DNA from: Caulobacter segnis
GTDB taxonomy: Bacteria; Pseudomonadota; Alphaproteobacteria; Caulobacterales; Caulobacteraceae
Reading direction: 5' to 3'
Assembly: GCF_023935105.1 (NCBI RefSeq)
Contig: NZ_CP096040.1
Coordinates: 3,286,001-3,350,000, forward strand
DNA length: 64,000 nt
Part shown: positions 1 through 8,844 of the stretch, one piece after another
Numbering within the stretch: position 1 is the stretch's first letter
Layout: each line of letters begins with the position of its first letter
Position numbers and translations under genes: made by a program
The notes under the pieces: generated by a model
Seen by the model: the letters and a program-made list of their open reading frames with translations, nothing else
Told to the model about the DNA's origin: nothing
Database searches by the model: none

Positions 1-995
1 CGCACGCGCGAACACGGCCAAAGCTCCTGCACGGCCTGCAGGATCGCCGCGCCGGCCAGCACCAGATCGGCCCGGTCCGCGCCGATGCACGGCTCCTGGG
101 CTCGCTCGGCGGCGGTCAGGCCCTGAAGGCGTTCGGCGGCCGCATCGCAGTCGGTCCGGTTCATCCACAGGCCGTCGACGACGTTGCGATCATAGCGCGG
201 CAGGCCCAGATGCAGGCCGGCCAGGCTGGTGATGGCGCCCGACGTGCCGACCAGATGCGCCCTGCCCTGCGCGAAGATCTCGCGCATCGGTTCGGCGTGG
301 GGAAAGGCCTTGATCCGCGCCTTGACGTCGTCGACCATGGCCCGGAACCAGCCTTCGGCGGCGCGCTCGCCCTCGGGGAAGCGCTCGGCCAGGGTGACCA
401 CGCCCACCGGGATCGACAGCCAAGCCTTGATCGGCAGCTTCCAGGCGGCGAACTGGCGCGGCTTGGCGTCGAGGCCGCCGCCGTTCAGATCCACCCATGA
501 AAGTTCGGTCGAACCGCCGCCGACGTCGACGACCAGGGCCGCGTCCTGCTGACGATCAAACAGGCTCATGCAGCCGGCCACGGACAACTGGGCCTCCTCG
601 CGAGGGCTGATGATCTGCAGTTTCAGGCCCGTCTCCTCGTGCACTCGGCGCACGAAGTCGGGACCATTCGTCGCGCCCCGGCAGGCTTGGGTCGCGACCG
701 CCTTGACCCGCACGGCCTTGCGGCGACGGATCTTCTCGGCGCAGACCTTCAGGGCCGCGAGCGAGCGGTCCATGGCCGCTTCGGACAGCTGACCGCTCTG
801 CGACAGCCCCTCGCCCAGACGCACGATGCGGGAATAGGCTTCGACGACGCGGAAACCGCGCGGCGTGGGCGTGGCCACCAACAGGCGGCAATTGTTGGTC
901 CCCAGGTCGAGCGCCGCGTAGCACGCGACGGACTCCTCCTGAGACCGCCGGCGCCGGCCTTGCGGGGCGCCGGGCGCGCGCGGCGCCTCCGACAT
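1..995 (-). CDS. ppx: Ppx/GppA-family phosphatase, 3' end cut by window
   Basis: Exopolyphosphatase/guanosine pentaphosphatase of the ASKHA fold, expected to hydrolyse polyphosphate or pppGpp in the cytoplasm. I translated this frame directly because it runs off the left edge with no stop. It starts MSEAPRAPG at 995 and, after a basic linker, shows the ATP-binding phosphate-1 motif (YAALDLGTNNCRLLV) and the phosphate-2 motif VVDVGGGSTELSW, both diagnostic of the family. An in-frame ATG at 164 and clean GC-rich codon use confirm one continuous frame of about 331 residues, close to family length, so little is missing. Whether it prefers polyP or pppGpp cannot be decided from sequence alone. Confidence 0.9.
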   Translation of the reverse strand, partial: MSEAPRAPGAPQGRRRRSQEESVACYAALDLGTNNCRLLVATPTPRGFRVVEAYSRIVRLGEGLSQSGQLSEAAMDRSLAALKVCAEKIRRRKAVRVKAVATQACRGATNGPDFVRRVHEETGLKLQIISPREEAQLSVAGCMSLFDRQQDAALVVDVGGGSTELSWVDLNGGGLDAKPRQFAAWKLPIKAWLSIPVGVVTLAERFPEGERAAEGWFRAMVDDVKARIKAFPHAEPMREIFAQGRAHLVGTSGAITSLAGLHLGLPRYDRNVVDGLWMNRTDCDAAAERLQGLTAAERAQEPCIGADRADLVLAGAAILQAVQELWPCSRV

Positions 996-1165
996 GGTCT
1001 CTACCTGTCTCGCAGACGCCGCGAACGCGCGACGTCCCACTTCGAGTCGACCATAGAGCCTGCGCGTATCGGAGGGAAGCTCGCCGCCGGAAGCGCTGCC
1101 TTGTCTTCCGCGTTCTGAGGACTACGTTCAGGTTTCAGTCAGGTGCGACTGATATCCTTAACGCC

Positions 1166-1495
1166 ATGAATTCGAGACTCGCCAAATTCGCGATCGGCCA
1201 GGTCGTCCGGCACCGCATCTTCCCCTTCCGGGGCGTGGTGTTCGACGTTGACCCGGTGTTCGCCAATACCGAGGAGTGGTGGCAGTCCATCCCTGAGGAC
1301 ATCCGGCCGACCAAGGACCAGCCGTTCTACCATCTGCTGGCCGAGAACGACGACAACAGCTACGTCGCCTATGTGTCAGAGCAGAACCTGCTGCCCGACG
1401 ACAGCGGCGAGCCGGTCGGCCACCCTCAGACCTCGGTGATCTTCGAGTCGTTCGATCACGGGCTGTACAAGCTTCGTCCCCGGATTTCGCACTAA
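1166..1495 (+). CDS. hspQ: Heat shock protein HspQ
   Basis: HspQ (YccV-like, hemimethylated-DNA-binding fold) is a small cytoplasmic protein that in enterobacteria acts as a Lon protease specificity factor. The 109-residue product has the usual length and motifs: FAIGQVVRHRIFPFRGVVFDVDP near the N-terminus, the EEWW and QPFYHLL segments, and AYVSEQNLLPD in the middle. The ATG at 1166 is the natural start. It is a monocistronic gene with 170 bases upstream, divergent from the Ppx/GppA gene. I looked for a sigma-32 heat-shock promoter there and could not support one. Confidence 0.92.
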   Translation: MNSRLAKFAIGQVVRHRIFPFRGVVFDVDPVFANTEEWWQSIPEDIRPTKDQPFYHLLAENDDNSYVAYVSEQNLLPDDSGEPVGHPQTSVIFESFDHGLYKLRPRISH

Positions 1496-1576
1496 CCGAA
1501 ACGTCTATCCGGCGATCCGTCGTTTTCGCGCAAACTGCGAACAGCTTTTGCGAAAATCGAGGCGTAGCGTCATCGC

Positions 1577-2461
1577 ATGAGCGGAGATGGCTTTAGCAAC
1601 GGGCCGCCCCCGGGCGCCCGCCCCGACTGGACGATCGACCAGGGCTGGGAGACCTATTCCCGGGCCGAGCATGACGTCTGGATCACCCTTTACGAGCGCC
1701 AGGCCGACTTGCTGCACGGCCGCGCCTGTGACGCATTCCTGCGTGGCCTCGACGCGCTGGATCTGCACCGCACGGGCATCCCCGACTTCAATCGCATCAA
1801 CGAGGAACTCCAGCGCCTGACGGGCTGGAGCGTGGTGGCCGTGCCGGGCCTTGTGCCCGACGACGTCTTCTTCGACCACCTGGCCAATCGCCGCTTCCCG
1901 GCCGGCCAGTTCATCCGCAAGCCGGACCAGCTGGACTACCTGCAGGAACCGGACATCTTCCACGATGTCTTTGGCCATGTGCCGATGCTGACCGATCCGG
2001 TCTTCGCCGACTACATGCAGGCCTATGGCCGAGGCGGCCAGCGGGCGCTGGGCCTGGGCCGGCTGGCCAACCTGGCGCGCCTCTACTGGTACACGGTCGA
2101 GTTCGGCCTGATGAACACGCCCGCGGGGCTGCGCATCTACGGCGCCGGAATCGTGTCATCGCGTACGGAGTCGCTCTTCGCGCTGGACGATCCGTCGCCC
2201 AACCGCCTCGGCTTCGACCTGGAACGGGTCATGCGCACGAACTATCGGATCGATGACTTCCAGCAGGTCTACTTCGTGATCGACTCGATCCAGACCCTGC
2301 AGGAGGTTACCTTGCGCGATTTCGGCGCCGTGTATGAACGCCTGGCCGGCGCAAGCGACATCGGTGTCGCCGAGATCCTGCCCGGCGACACCGTCATCAC
2401 GCGTGGCACCCAGGCCTATGCGAAGGCCGGGGGACGCTTGGCGACCGCCTCGGCGGACTGA
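1577..2461 (+). CDS. phhA: Phenylalanine-4-hydroxylase
   Basis: Monomeric bacterial phenylalanine hydroxylase, an iron and tetrahydropterin enzyme converting phenylalanine to tyrosine. The 294-residue product keeps the iron ligands: His129 and His134 in IFHDVFGHVPML, and Glu175 in YWYTVEFGL. The pterin/substrate region FPAGQFIRKPDQLDYLQEPD precedes them. The length matches the single-domain bacterial form with no regulatory ACT domain. It stands alone; no pterin-carbinolamine dehydratase gene lies beside it here. The last 46 bases overlap the 3' end of the convergent acyltransferase gene. Confidence 0.95.
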   Translation: MSGDGFSNGPPPGARPDWTIDQGWETYSRAEHDVWITLYERQADLLHGRACDAFLRGLDALDLHRTGIPDFNRINEELQRLTGWSVVAVPGLVPDDVFFDHLANRRFPAGQFIRKPDQLDYLQEPDIFHDVFGHVPMLTDPVFADYMQAYGRGGQRALGLGRLANLARLYWYTVEFGLMNTPAGLRIYGAGIVSSRTESLFALDDPSPNRLGFDLERVMRTNYRIDDFQQVYFVIDSIQTLQEVTLRDFGAVYERLAGASDIGVAEILPGDTVITRGTQAYAKAGGRLATASAD

Positions 2462-3627
2462 CCTTTCAGGCCGAACAGGATCCGCACACCGGGGATGCGT
2501 CGCACTGCCTCGTAGGTGATGAAACAGCCAGCGAACGTCGCCACGACCAGGATCGCGCCTTCCAGGCCCTGCGGCAGATTCAGCTTGGCCAAGTTATGAG
2601 CCATGACCACGATCAGGGTCTGGTGAACCAGATAGAACGGGAAAACGCCCAGGGTGAGGTAGCGCAGAGCTGGCCCGCCCTTGGTCAGATGCTTCGCGCC
2701 GAACCCCAGGATGGCGACGATGGCGCACCAGGTGTCGGTGGCGAACACAAAGCGCATCGTCTGGACCAGGGGCTGCGGCGGGACGGCGTCGTCGGCGCGG
2801 TAAATCCAGACATAGACGCTCCAGCCCGCCCAGGCGGCGATCGCCAGAATCAACGCCGGCCAGCGCACGGCGGTAAAGCGATCGCGCAGGATCTCCGACT
2901 TCGCCAGGCCAAAGCCGAGCAGGAAGGCGCTGAACGAGACCGCGTGGACATAGTGGTCGCCGATCAAGGCGTGGGTCTCGCCGAACCGGATCAGCAGCGT
3001 ACGGGCCAAGCCCAGGAACAGGATCGGCCAAACGAACAGGCCCCAACCCTTCAGCACCCGCTCAGCCGCGTGCTGGATATGCTCACCGGCCTTCTTCCAG
3101 ACCAGAAGCATCAACGACAGCACCAGGGTGTAGAACAGCAGGTAGGCCACGAACCACATGTGGTTCCAGGTCGGGGTGACCAGGCATTTGCCATCCGCTC
3201 CACACCAATGCCCCGAGGCCGTGACGTAGCGGATCCAGAAGTTGTCAACCGTCAGGAGCGTTCCCGGGTGGGCGGCTATGTACTCGACGACCTGGTAATA
3301 GGACTGTGGCGGCACGATCACGAACATCGCGAACAGAAGCGGCGGCAGCAGGCGCGCGATCCGCGCCCAGGTCAGCTGTCCAACGTTGGTCTTGTCGGCC
3401 ATGAACCGCGTCGCCGCCCCCGAGACCAAGAACAACAGGGTCAGACGCCACGGATTGGTCATCAGCATGAAGGGCATCAACCCTTCCACCACATGCGGGG
3501 TCTTCACGTGGAATTCCCACGGCACGTAGAACATGCCGGTGTGATAGAGGATCAGCAGAAAGAACGCGCCGACCCGAATCCAGTCGAGGTCGTGGCGCCG
3601 ATCGAGGGGTAAGACGGTCGTGGTCAT
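2416..3627 (-). CDS. Acyltransferase 3 family membrane protein
   Basis: Multi-pass inner-membrane acyltransferase of the Acyl_transf_3/OafA type, which O-acylates glycans or lipids; the acceptor is unknown. About 403 residues and ten hydrophobic segments are visible. The early LDWIRVGAFFLLILYHTG matches the family start (Arg-hydrophobic stretch-His), with FLVSGAATRFM following. I chose the ATG at 3627 (MTTTVLPLDRR) over an in-frame upstream start at 3672, because the extra 15 residues fall in an intergenic repeat region. It is divergent from a membrane LytTR regulator, a layout suggesting that regulator may control it. Confidence 0.82.
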   Translation of the reverse strand: MTTTVLPLDRRHDLDWIRVGAFFLLILYHTGMFYVPWEFHVKTPHVVEGLMPFMLMTNPWRLTLLFLVSGAATRFMADKTNVGQLTWARIARLLPPLLFAMFVIVPPQSYYQVVEYIAAHPGTLLTVDNFWIRYVTASGHWCGADGKCLVTPTWNHMWFVAYLLFYTLVLSLMLLVWKKAGEHIQHAAERVLKGWGLFVWPILFLGLARTLLIRFGETHALIGDHYVHAVSFSAFLLGFGLAKSEILRDRFTAVRWPALILAIAAWAGWSVYVWIYRADDAVPPQPLVQTMRFVFATDTWCAIVAILGFGAKHLTKGGPALRYLTLGVFPFYLVHQTLIVVMAHNLAKLNLPQGLEGAILVVATFAGCFITYEAVRRIPGVRILFGLKGQSAEAVAKRPPAFA

Positions 3628-3698
3628 GAAGCGGGCGTCCGGCGTGAAAAACGATGCCAAGGACCTGCCCAATCATCCCCCAAGCGGCCAAGTCTCGG

Positions 3699-3771
3699 GG
3701 GACCAGCGGTCGCTGCCCGGGATGACCGGAAAAGCTTCAGGGACCAGCGGCGGCTTTTTCGGGATGACTGG
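3699..3771. repeat. Two tandem copies of a small intergenic repeat
   Basis: Two imperfect units about 41 bases apart share the core GGGACCAGCGG, a variable GC-rich middle, and CGGGATGAC(C/T)GG (about 3699-3729 and 3740-3771). An inverted GATGA-type motif with GGGG/CCCC lies at 3674-3700. The layout resembles REP-like elements between genes. It also supplies an open frame that artificially lengthens the neighbouring LytTR gene upstream. Confidence 0.6.
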
Positions 3772-4564
3772 CGAAGAGCGCTTGTGGCTGACACGCGCCT
3801 GGATCCTCGGGGCCAGCCTGATCGCCGCGATCTCGGTGGTCAACGTCCTGACCATCCAGCACGACGCGCCTCGGCTGGGCGTGATCCGGCCGGCGATCTG
3901 GGAAAGCAGTAGCGCGCTGATTACCCTGTTCATCTTCGCCATCCCGGCCGTCATGGCGTTGTGGATGGTGCGCCGACAACCGCGTTGGTGGATGGCCGTC
4001 CCGGCGCACCTGGTCGCGGTGTTCGTCTACTCGGTGTTGCACGTCTCGGGCTTCGTGGTCCTGCGCAAGATCGGGCACGCCGTGATCCTGCACGAGGGCT
4101 ATGACTTCGGGCCGCTGTCGACCGAGTTTCCGTACGAGTTCCGCAAGGACATGATGTCGTACGGCCTCGCCACGATCATCTACTGGCTGGCCTTGCGCCG
4201 CAGCGCCCAGAAGCCACTCGAGCCTTACGTCCCCGCCCCGCCCGCCACCTTCGACATCCAGGACGGCGCGCGACTGATCCGGATCCCCGTCGTCGACATC
4301 CTGGCCGTCCGCTCGGCCGGCAACTATGTCGAGTTCGTGCTGGCGGACACCCGGCGGCCCTTGATGCGCTCGTCGCTGAGCGCCGTGCAGGACGACCTCG
4401 TCGCCCACGGCTTCGTGCGCACGCATAAGTCCTGGCTCGTCAACAAGGCCCGCGTCACGGGCCTGAAGCCTGAAGGCTCGGGCGACTACGCGATCGAACT
4501 GGGCGCTCTGGAGGTCCCGCTGTCGCGGCGTTTTCCCGAAGCGTTGAGCGCGCTCCGCGGCTAA
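3764..4564 (+). CDS. Membrane-anchored LytTR-domain regulator
   Basis: One-component regulator with an integral-membrane N-terminus and a C-terminal LytTR DNA-binding domain. From the ATG at 3764 it is about 266 residues. Four hydrophobic helices come first (including ILGASLIAAISVVNVL and LITLFIFAIPAVMALWM); the LytTR domain then spans the last ~105 residues (IPVVDILAVRSAGNYVEFVL, then FVRTHKSWLVNKARV). The frame is open back to 3620, but that stretch translates the tandem repeat (RSLPGMTGK, FFGMTGEE), so I take the later start. Its target is probably the divergent acyltransferase or itself (inference). It ends in a four-base overlap with the convergent GNAT gene. Confidence 0.8.
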   Translation: MTGEERLWLTRAWILGASLIAAISVVNVLTIQHDAPRLGVIRPAIWESSSALITLFIFAIPAVMALWMVRRQPRWWMAVPAHLVAVFVYSVLHVSGFVVLRKIGHAVILHEGYDFGPLSTEFPYEFRKDMMSYGLATIIYWLALRRSAQKPLEPYVPAPPATFDIQDGARLIRIPVVDILAVRSAGNYVEFVLADTRRPLMRSSLSAVQDDLVAHGFVRTHKSWLVNKARVTGLKPEGSGDYAIELGALEVPLSRRFPEALSALRG

Positions 4565-5055
4565 AGCAGCATTCCCATCAGGATGTCGTCCTCGAAGCGA
4601 CCGTCCGGAAGGCGGCCGCGCGCGACCTGCCTCCCCTCGTGCTTGAAGCCCAGCCGCTCGTAGAGGCGGATCGCGCCGGGATTACCCGCGCCCGCCGCCA
4701 GCTCGATTCGTAGGATCGCCGGGTCCTGCGTCCGCGCCCAAGCGATCAGAGCCTTGAACAGTTTCGAGCCGATCCCCCGTCCCTGCCGCTCCGGATGAAC
4801 CGCCACGGTCAGCCCGCCCAGCACATGAGCGAACAACGCCACGGTCTCGCGGCTGGCGTGGATTTCCCCGACGACGGTTGCGTCAGCCTCCACCGCGACC
4901 AGGCAAATGTCGCTGGCGATCGCATAGTCGCCGTAGGCCAGCGTCACCTCCTCGGGCGCGCGGGCCAAGGCGCCGGGCGTGACGGCGGCGGCCTTGTGCA
5001 GGACGACGACGCCGTCGCGGTCGGCGCCGGTGGCGGGACGGATCTCGAACGTCAT
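4561..5055 (-). CDS. GNAT-family N-acetyltransferase
   Basis: Cytoplasmic 164-residue acyl-CoA-dependent acetyltransferase. The acetyl-CoA pyrophosphate-binding motif VHPERQGRGIGSKL and the C-terminal AIRLYERLGFKHEGR are plain, so the GNAT assignment is firm, but the substrate is unknown. Its ATG overlaps the TGA of astB (ATGA), which makes it the last gene of the arginine succinyltransferase operon. A role connected with arginine or polyamine metabolism is therefore possible (inference from context only). Confidence 0.85.
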   Translation of the reverse strand: MTFEIRPATGADRDGVVVLHKAAAVTPGALARAPEEVTLAYGDYAIASDICLVAVEADATVVGEIHASRETVALFAHVLGGLTVAVHPERQGRGIGSKLFKALIAWARTQDPAILRIELAAGAGNPGAIRLYERLGFKHEGRQVARGRLPDGRFEDDILMGMLL

Positions 5056-6392
5056 CCGTCCCTCTGGAACGGATAGAAGTCGCCGCCCAGGTCGAGGATC
5101 TGGCTCAGTTCGTCCAGCGCCTCGCGGCTCTCGGTCAGCAGCAGCGGATCGGCGAGGTCCGCTGGCGCCAGGCTGTCGCGATAGCGGCGGGTCACCCAGT
5201 CGGCCAAGGTCGTATGCAGACCCGGCGTGAAGCGCTGGGCTGGATTGGCCGCCTCCAGTTCGGCGTCGGTCAGCACCACGCGCAGACGCAGGCAGGCCGG
5301 ACCGCCGCCATTCCTCATGCTCTGGCGGACGTCGATATACTCCACCCGGCCGATCGGACCATTGGCGCTGGCCAGCCGCTCGGCGACCGCGAAGGCGCGC
5401 GGGTTGTCGCGCGTCTCGGCAGGCGCCAACAGCACCAGACGGTCCTCACCCGGGATCACGAGGAGCTGCGAGTTGAACAGGTAGCTGGCCACCAGATCGG
5501 CTATCGGCAGGTCGGCTTCCATGACCTCGACAAAGGCCGGCTCGAACAGGTCCCCGGCGGCGGCCCGGACCTGGCGCTCCATGAGGGCGCGATCCTCGAA
5601 GGCGCGCTCGTGGAAGAACAGGCACTCACGCGTGCCAACGCAGACCACGTCGTTGTGGAACGCGCCGCCCTCGATAGCCGCCTTGCCCTGCTGGGGGAAG
5701 ATCGCCCGGGCCGCGCCGTGGCGACGCTGGATGGCCTCGAAGGCCTCGCGGGTCTGACGGGCCGGGAACTTGCCGTCCCAGCGCTCCCAAGCTTCCCGCC
5801 CCCAGACGAACAGGTTGACGCCCGGCGCGCCATGGTCGGCGCACAGCCGGACGTGGTTGGCCGCGCCCTCGTCGGCGAAGTGTGGCTGGGCGGGCAACGG
5901 ATCGTGGACGGCGAAGCGGCGCTCGTCGGGAAACAGGCGGCGCAGCGCCCGGGTCGTCTGCGGGCCTTCCAGGCTGCGGTGCAGGTTGGTCAGCAGGTTG
6001 GCCGGCGTGAAGTGGACGCGGCCGTCGGCCGTATCGGCGCTGGGCGTCACCGTGGCGGCGTTGGCGGCCCACATCGGCGAGGCCGAGCACGCGGCGGCGG
6101 CCAGGGCCGGAGCGCTCTTCCAGGCGGCCTCGAGCACGACGTCGTCCGAGCCCGAAAAACCCAGCGACTTCAAGAGACCTACCGCCGGACGCTCATGTGG
6201 CGGCAGCACGAACTGCGGCACCCCCAGATCCGACAGCCGACGCATCTTGGAGAGTCCCTCCAGCGCCGCGCCGCGCGGGTTCGAGACCTCGCCGGCGTTC
6301 AGGGTGCTGGCAAGGTTACCCGGCGAGAGGCCAACGTAACTATGGGTCGGTCCAACCAGGCCGTCGCAATTGGCTTCGCGGGCCGAGCTCAC
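5052..6392 (-). CDS. astB: N-succinylarginine dihydrolase
   Basis: Second enzyme of the AST pathway; it hydrolyses N2-succinylarginine to succinylornithine, ammonia and CO2. The family signatures are present: EANCDGLVGPTHSYVGLSPGN at the start, AFHNDVVCVGT in the middle, and RNGGGPACLRLRVVL bearing the catalytic Cys near the C-terminus. The frame is open well upstream, but that part is antisense-frame noise through astD. The start is the GTG at 6392, which sits inside the astD stop codon (GTGA) and gives 446 residues, the usual AstB length. Translational coupling to astD is likely. Confidence 0.95.
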   Translation of the reverse strand: MSSAREANCDGLVGPTHSYVGLSPGNLASTLNAGEVSNPRGAALEGLSKMRRLSDLGVPQFVLPPHERPAVGLLKSLGFSGSDDVVLEAAWKSAPALAAAACSASPMWAANAATVTPSADTADGRVHFTPANLLTNLHRSLEGPQTTRALRRLFPDERRFAVHDPLPAQPHFADEGAANHVRLCADHGAPGVNLFVWGREAWERWDGKFPARQTREAFEAIQRRHGAARAIFPQQGKAAIEGGAFHNDVVCVGTRECLFFHERAFEDRALMERQVRAAAGDLFEPAFVEVMEADLPIADLVASYLFNSQLLVIPGEDRLVLLAPAETRDNPRAFAVAERLASANGPIGRVEYIDVRQSMRNGGGPACLRLRVVLTDAELEAANPAQRFTPGLHTTLADWVTRRYRDSLAPADLADPLLLTESREALDELSQILDLGGDFYPFQRDG

Positions 6393-7843
6393 GCCCGCAG
6401 CCCCTTGATGTCCTTGGACGTATCCAGCACCGCCTCGGCCTCGAAACTGGCGACCGGATAGGCGCAGTAGTCGGCGGCGTAGTAGGCGCTGGGCCGATGG
6501 TTTCCCGAGGCTCCAAGCCCGCCGAACGGCATGGAGCCGGCCGCGCCGGTGGTGGGCCGGTTCCAGTTGACGACACCCGCGCGAATGCGGTTCAGGAACT
6601 GATCCCAACACCTTGACTCGCTTGAGATAAGCCCCGCCGACAAGCCATAGCGCGTCGCGTTGGCGGCTTTTAGCGCGTCGTCGAAACTGGCGACGCGACG
6701 CACCTGCAGCCAAGGGGCGAACAGCTCCTCGTCAGGCGTGTCGACGCCGGTGACGTCGACCAGGCCGGGGGCCACGAAGGCCTCGCTCAAGCCTTCGACC
6801 TGACCGAGCGCGCGGATGCGATCGCCGCCCATGGTGTCGGCCACGGCGCGAGCGGCCTGGGCGGCGCGGGCTGAGATCAGCGGGCCCATGAAGGCTTCTC
6901 TGTCCCCGTTCCACGGTCCGATCGACAGGCGTCCGGCCAGGCTGGCGGTCGCCTCGATCACGGCCTTGCCAAAGGCGTCGTCCGGCAGGATCAGCCGGCG
7001 AGCGCACGAGCAGCGCTGGCCGGTGGTGATGAAGGCCGACTGAACGACCAGGGCCGCCACGGCCTCGGCGTCGTCGGCATCCCAGACCACCAGCGGGTTG
7101 TTGCCGCCCAGCTCCAGGGCCAGGATCACGTCGGGCCGATCGGCGAAGTGGCGGCGGAAGAAGGTCCCGGCCGCGGCCGAGCCGGTGAAGAGCAGGCCGT
7201 CGATCGTCTGGTTGATCAGGGCCTGGCCGGTCTCGCGACCGCCCTGGACCAGGTTGACGACGCCCGCCGGAACGCCCGCCGCCTCCAGGGCCTCGACCAT
7301 CAGCTGGCCGGCCAGGGGTGTTTCCTCCGAGGGCTTGAAGACGACCGTATCGCCGGCCAGCAGCGCCGGCACGATGTGGCCGTTGGGCAAATGGCCGGGG
7401 AAATTGAATGGCCCCAGCACCGCCATGACGCCATGCGCCCGGTGGCGCAGCACGGCGCGGCCGAACGGCATGGTGGTCTCGGTGACGCCGGTGCGCTCGT
7501 CATAGGCCTTGATCGACAGGTCGACCTTGCCGGCCATCGAGCCCAGTTCGGCCTTGGTCTCCCACAGCACCTTGCCGGTTTCGCGGCTTAGGGCCTCGGC
7601 AAACGCCGCCGTGCGCTCGACCAGGATCTCCCTGTAGCGGCGCAGGATGGCGATCCGCTCCTCGCGCGGCTGGTCGGCCCAGGCCGGAAAGGCCCGGTGC
7701 GCCGCCGCCACGGCCTCGGCGACGTCGGTCTCGCTGGCCGTGGCCTCGCGCCAGACGATCGCGCCCGTCGCCGGATCGGTCGACACGAGTTCTGCGCCCT
7801 GCCCCGAACGCCACTTGCCATCGATGAACAGTCCGCCGCTCAT
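6389..7843 (-). CDS. astD: N-succinylglutamate 5-semialdehyde dehydrogenase
   Basis: NAD-dependent aldehyde dehydrogenase oxidising succinylglutamate semialdehyde to succinylglutamate, the fourth AST step. The 484-residue product carries the ALDH Glu motif ALELGGNNPLVV, the catalytic Cys in TTGQRCSCARRL, and the N-terminal GGLFIDGKW typical of AstD. The ATG overlaps the astA stop (ATGA), and its own TGA overlaps the astB GTG. It lies within the ast operon in the order M20 hydrolase, astA, astD, astB, GNAT. Confidence 0.95.
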   Translation of the reverse strand: MSGGLFIDGKWRSGQGAELVSTDPATGAIVWREATASETDVAEAVAAAHRAFPAWADQPREERIAILRRYREILVERTAAFAEALSRETGKVLWETKAELGSMAGKVDLSIKAYDERTGVTETTMPFGRAVLRHRAHGVMAVLGPFNFPGHLPNGHIVPALLAGDTVVFKPSEETPLAGQLMVEALEAAGVPAGVVNLVQGGRETGQALINQTIDGLLFTGSAAAGTFFRRHFADRPDVILALELGGNNPLVVWDADDAEAVAALVVQSAFITTGQRCSCARRLILPDDAFGKAVIEATASLAGRLSIGPWNGDREAFMGPLISARAAQAARAVADTMGGDRIRALGQVEGLSEAFVAPGLVDVTGVDTPDEELFAPWLQVRRVASFDDALKAANATRYGLSAGLISSESRCWDQFLNRIRAGVVNWNRPTTGAAGSMPFGGLGASGNHRPSAYYAADYCAYPVASFEAEAVLDTSKDIKGLRA

Positions 7844-8844
7844 GCCTTCACCCGCACCATGTCGCCCTCGTGGGCGCCCAGAGCCTGGGCCGCCTCTCGG
7901 CCCAGGATCGCGTTCTCGCCATCGATCAGCACCGGCGCGCGCACGGCCCTGAACCCGGCCACGGCCCCCGTGGAGACCAAAGCCTCCTCACCGAAGGCGT
8001 CCTCGCCGATCTTCACGCGCAGACGCCGGGCGTCGCGCACGGTCTTGATGTCGTCGCGACGCGCCGCAACGGTCGGCCCGGCGTCGAAGATGTCGATCAG
8101 ACCCTCGTAGCGGAAGCCCTCGGACTCCAGCATGGCCCGCGCCGCCTCGCCCTCTCGGTGAACGCGCCCCAGCACATCGCGCGCCTCCTTAGGCAGCAGT
8201 TCGGCGTAGATCGGATGGCGAGGCGCGAGGTCGAGGATGAACTGGCCGTCGGTCGAGGCGCTCATCATGTCGGCCTCGTCGAATTCGAGGCGGAAGAACT
8301 TGCTGGCGACGTGGTCCCAGAACGGGCAGCCGCCGTCCTCGTCGAACCAGCCGCGCAGCTCGGCCAGCACCATCTCGGCGAAGCGCTGGGGCTCCAGGCC
8401 GATCAGCATGTAGCGCGACTGGGCCAGCAGGCGGCCCGCCCCGCCCTTGCGCCGCTCGGGCCGCAGGAACAGCGATCCCACCTCCGACCAGCCGGCGCAC
8501 TCGTTGACCAGCACCAGCGCCCGGTGATCGAAGCGCTTTTCCAGGGTCGGCGACGACTGGGCCAGGGTGACGACCCGGAACGAGAAGTGCGGCCTCTTCA
8601 GGCCCACGCCCGCCTTGACGCCGGCGACGCCGATCACGTCGCTGGCCTCCAGGTCCTCCAGCATCAGAGTGTACCACGCCTCGGGCGGGGCCACGCCGGC
8701 CTGGAAACTAGCTTCCGACAGTGCCAGCCGGGCGCGCAGGGTCGGCTCGTCCTCGGGCAGGCTGGTGAAGCCGCGCCCGGACAGCACGGCCAGCTCCATC
8801 AGGGCGTCGAAGTCGGCGGGGCCGGCGGGACGGACGACGAGCAT
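7840..8844 (-). CDS. astA: Arginine N-succinyltransferase
   Basis: First enzyme of the AST pathway, transferring succinyl from succinyl-CoA to the arginine alpha-amino group. The single 334-residue polypeptide begins MLVVRPAGPADFDALMELA, then shows RGFTSLPEDEP, EVGSLFLRPERRKGGAG (CoA-binding region), and FDAGPTVAARRDDIKTV, all typical of AstA. It begins immediately after the M20 hydrolase stop with no gap, and overlaps astD downstream. No separate second subunit is present, as expected for the AstA rather than the AruF/AruG layout. Confidence 0.95.
   Translation of the reverse strand: MLVVRPAGPADFDALMELAVLSGRGFTSLPEDEPTLRARLALSEASFQAGVAPPEAWYTLMLEDLEASDVIGVAGVKAGVGLKRPHFSFRVVTLAQSSPTLEKRFDHRALVLVNECAGWSEVGSLFLRPERRKGGAGRLLAQSRYMLIGLEPQRFAEMVLAELRGWFDEDGGCPFWDHVASKFFRLEFDEADMMSASTDGQFILDLAPRHPIYAELLPKEARDVLGRVHREGEAARAMLESEGFRYEGLIDIFDAGPTVAARRDDIKTVRDARRLRVKIGEDAFGEEALVSTGAVAGFRAVRAPVLIDGENAILGREAAQALGAHEGDMVRVKA

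Noticed and set aside
996..1165. Sigma-32 promoter ahead of hspQ
   Set aside because: A CTTG is present but no CCCCAT-type partner at the right distance.
3620..3763. 48-residue N-terminal extension of the LytTR protein
   Set aside because: It translates an intergenic tandem repeat and overlaps the divergent acyltransferase start.
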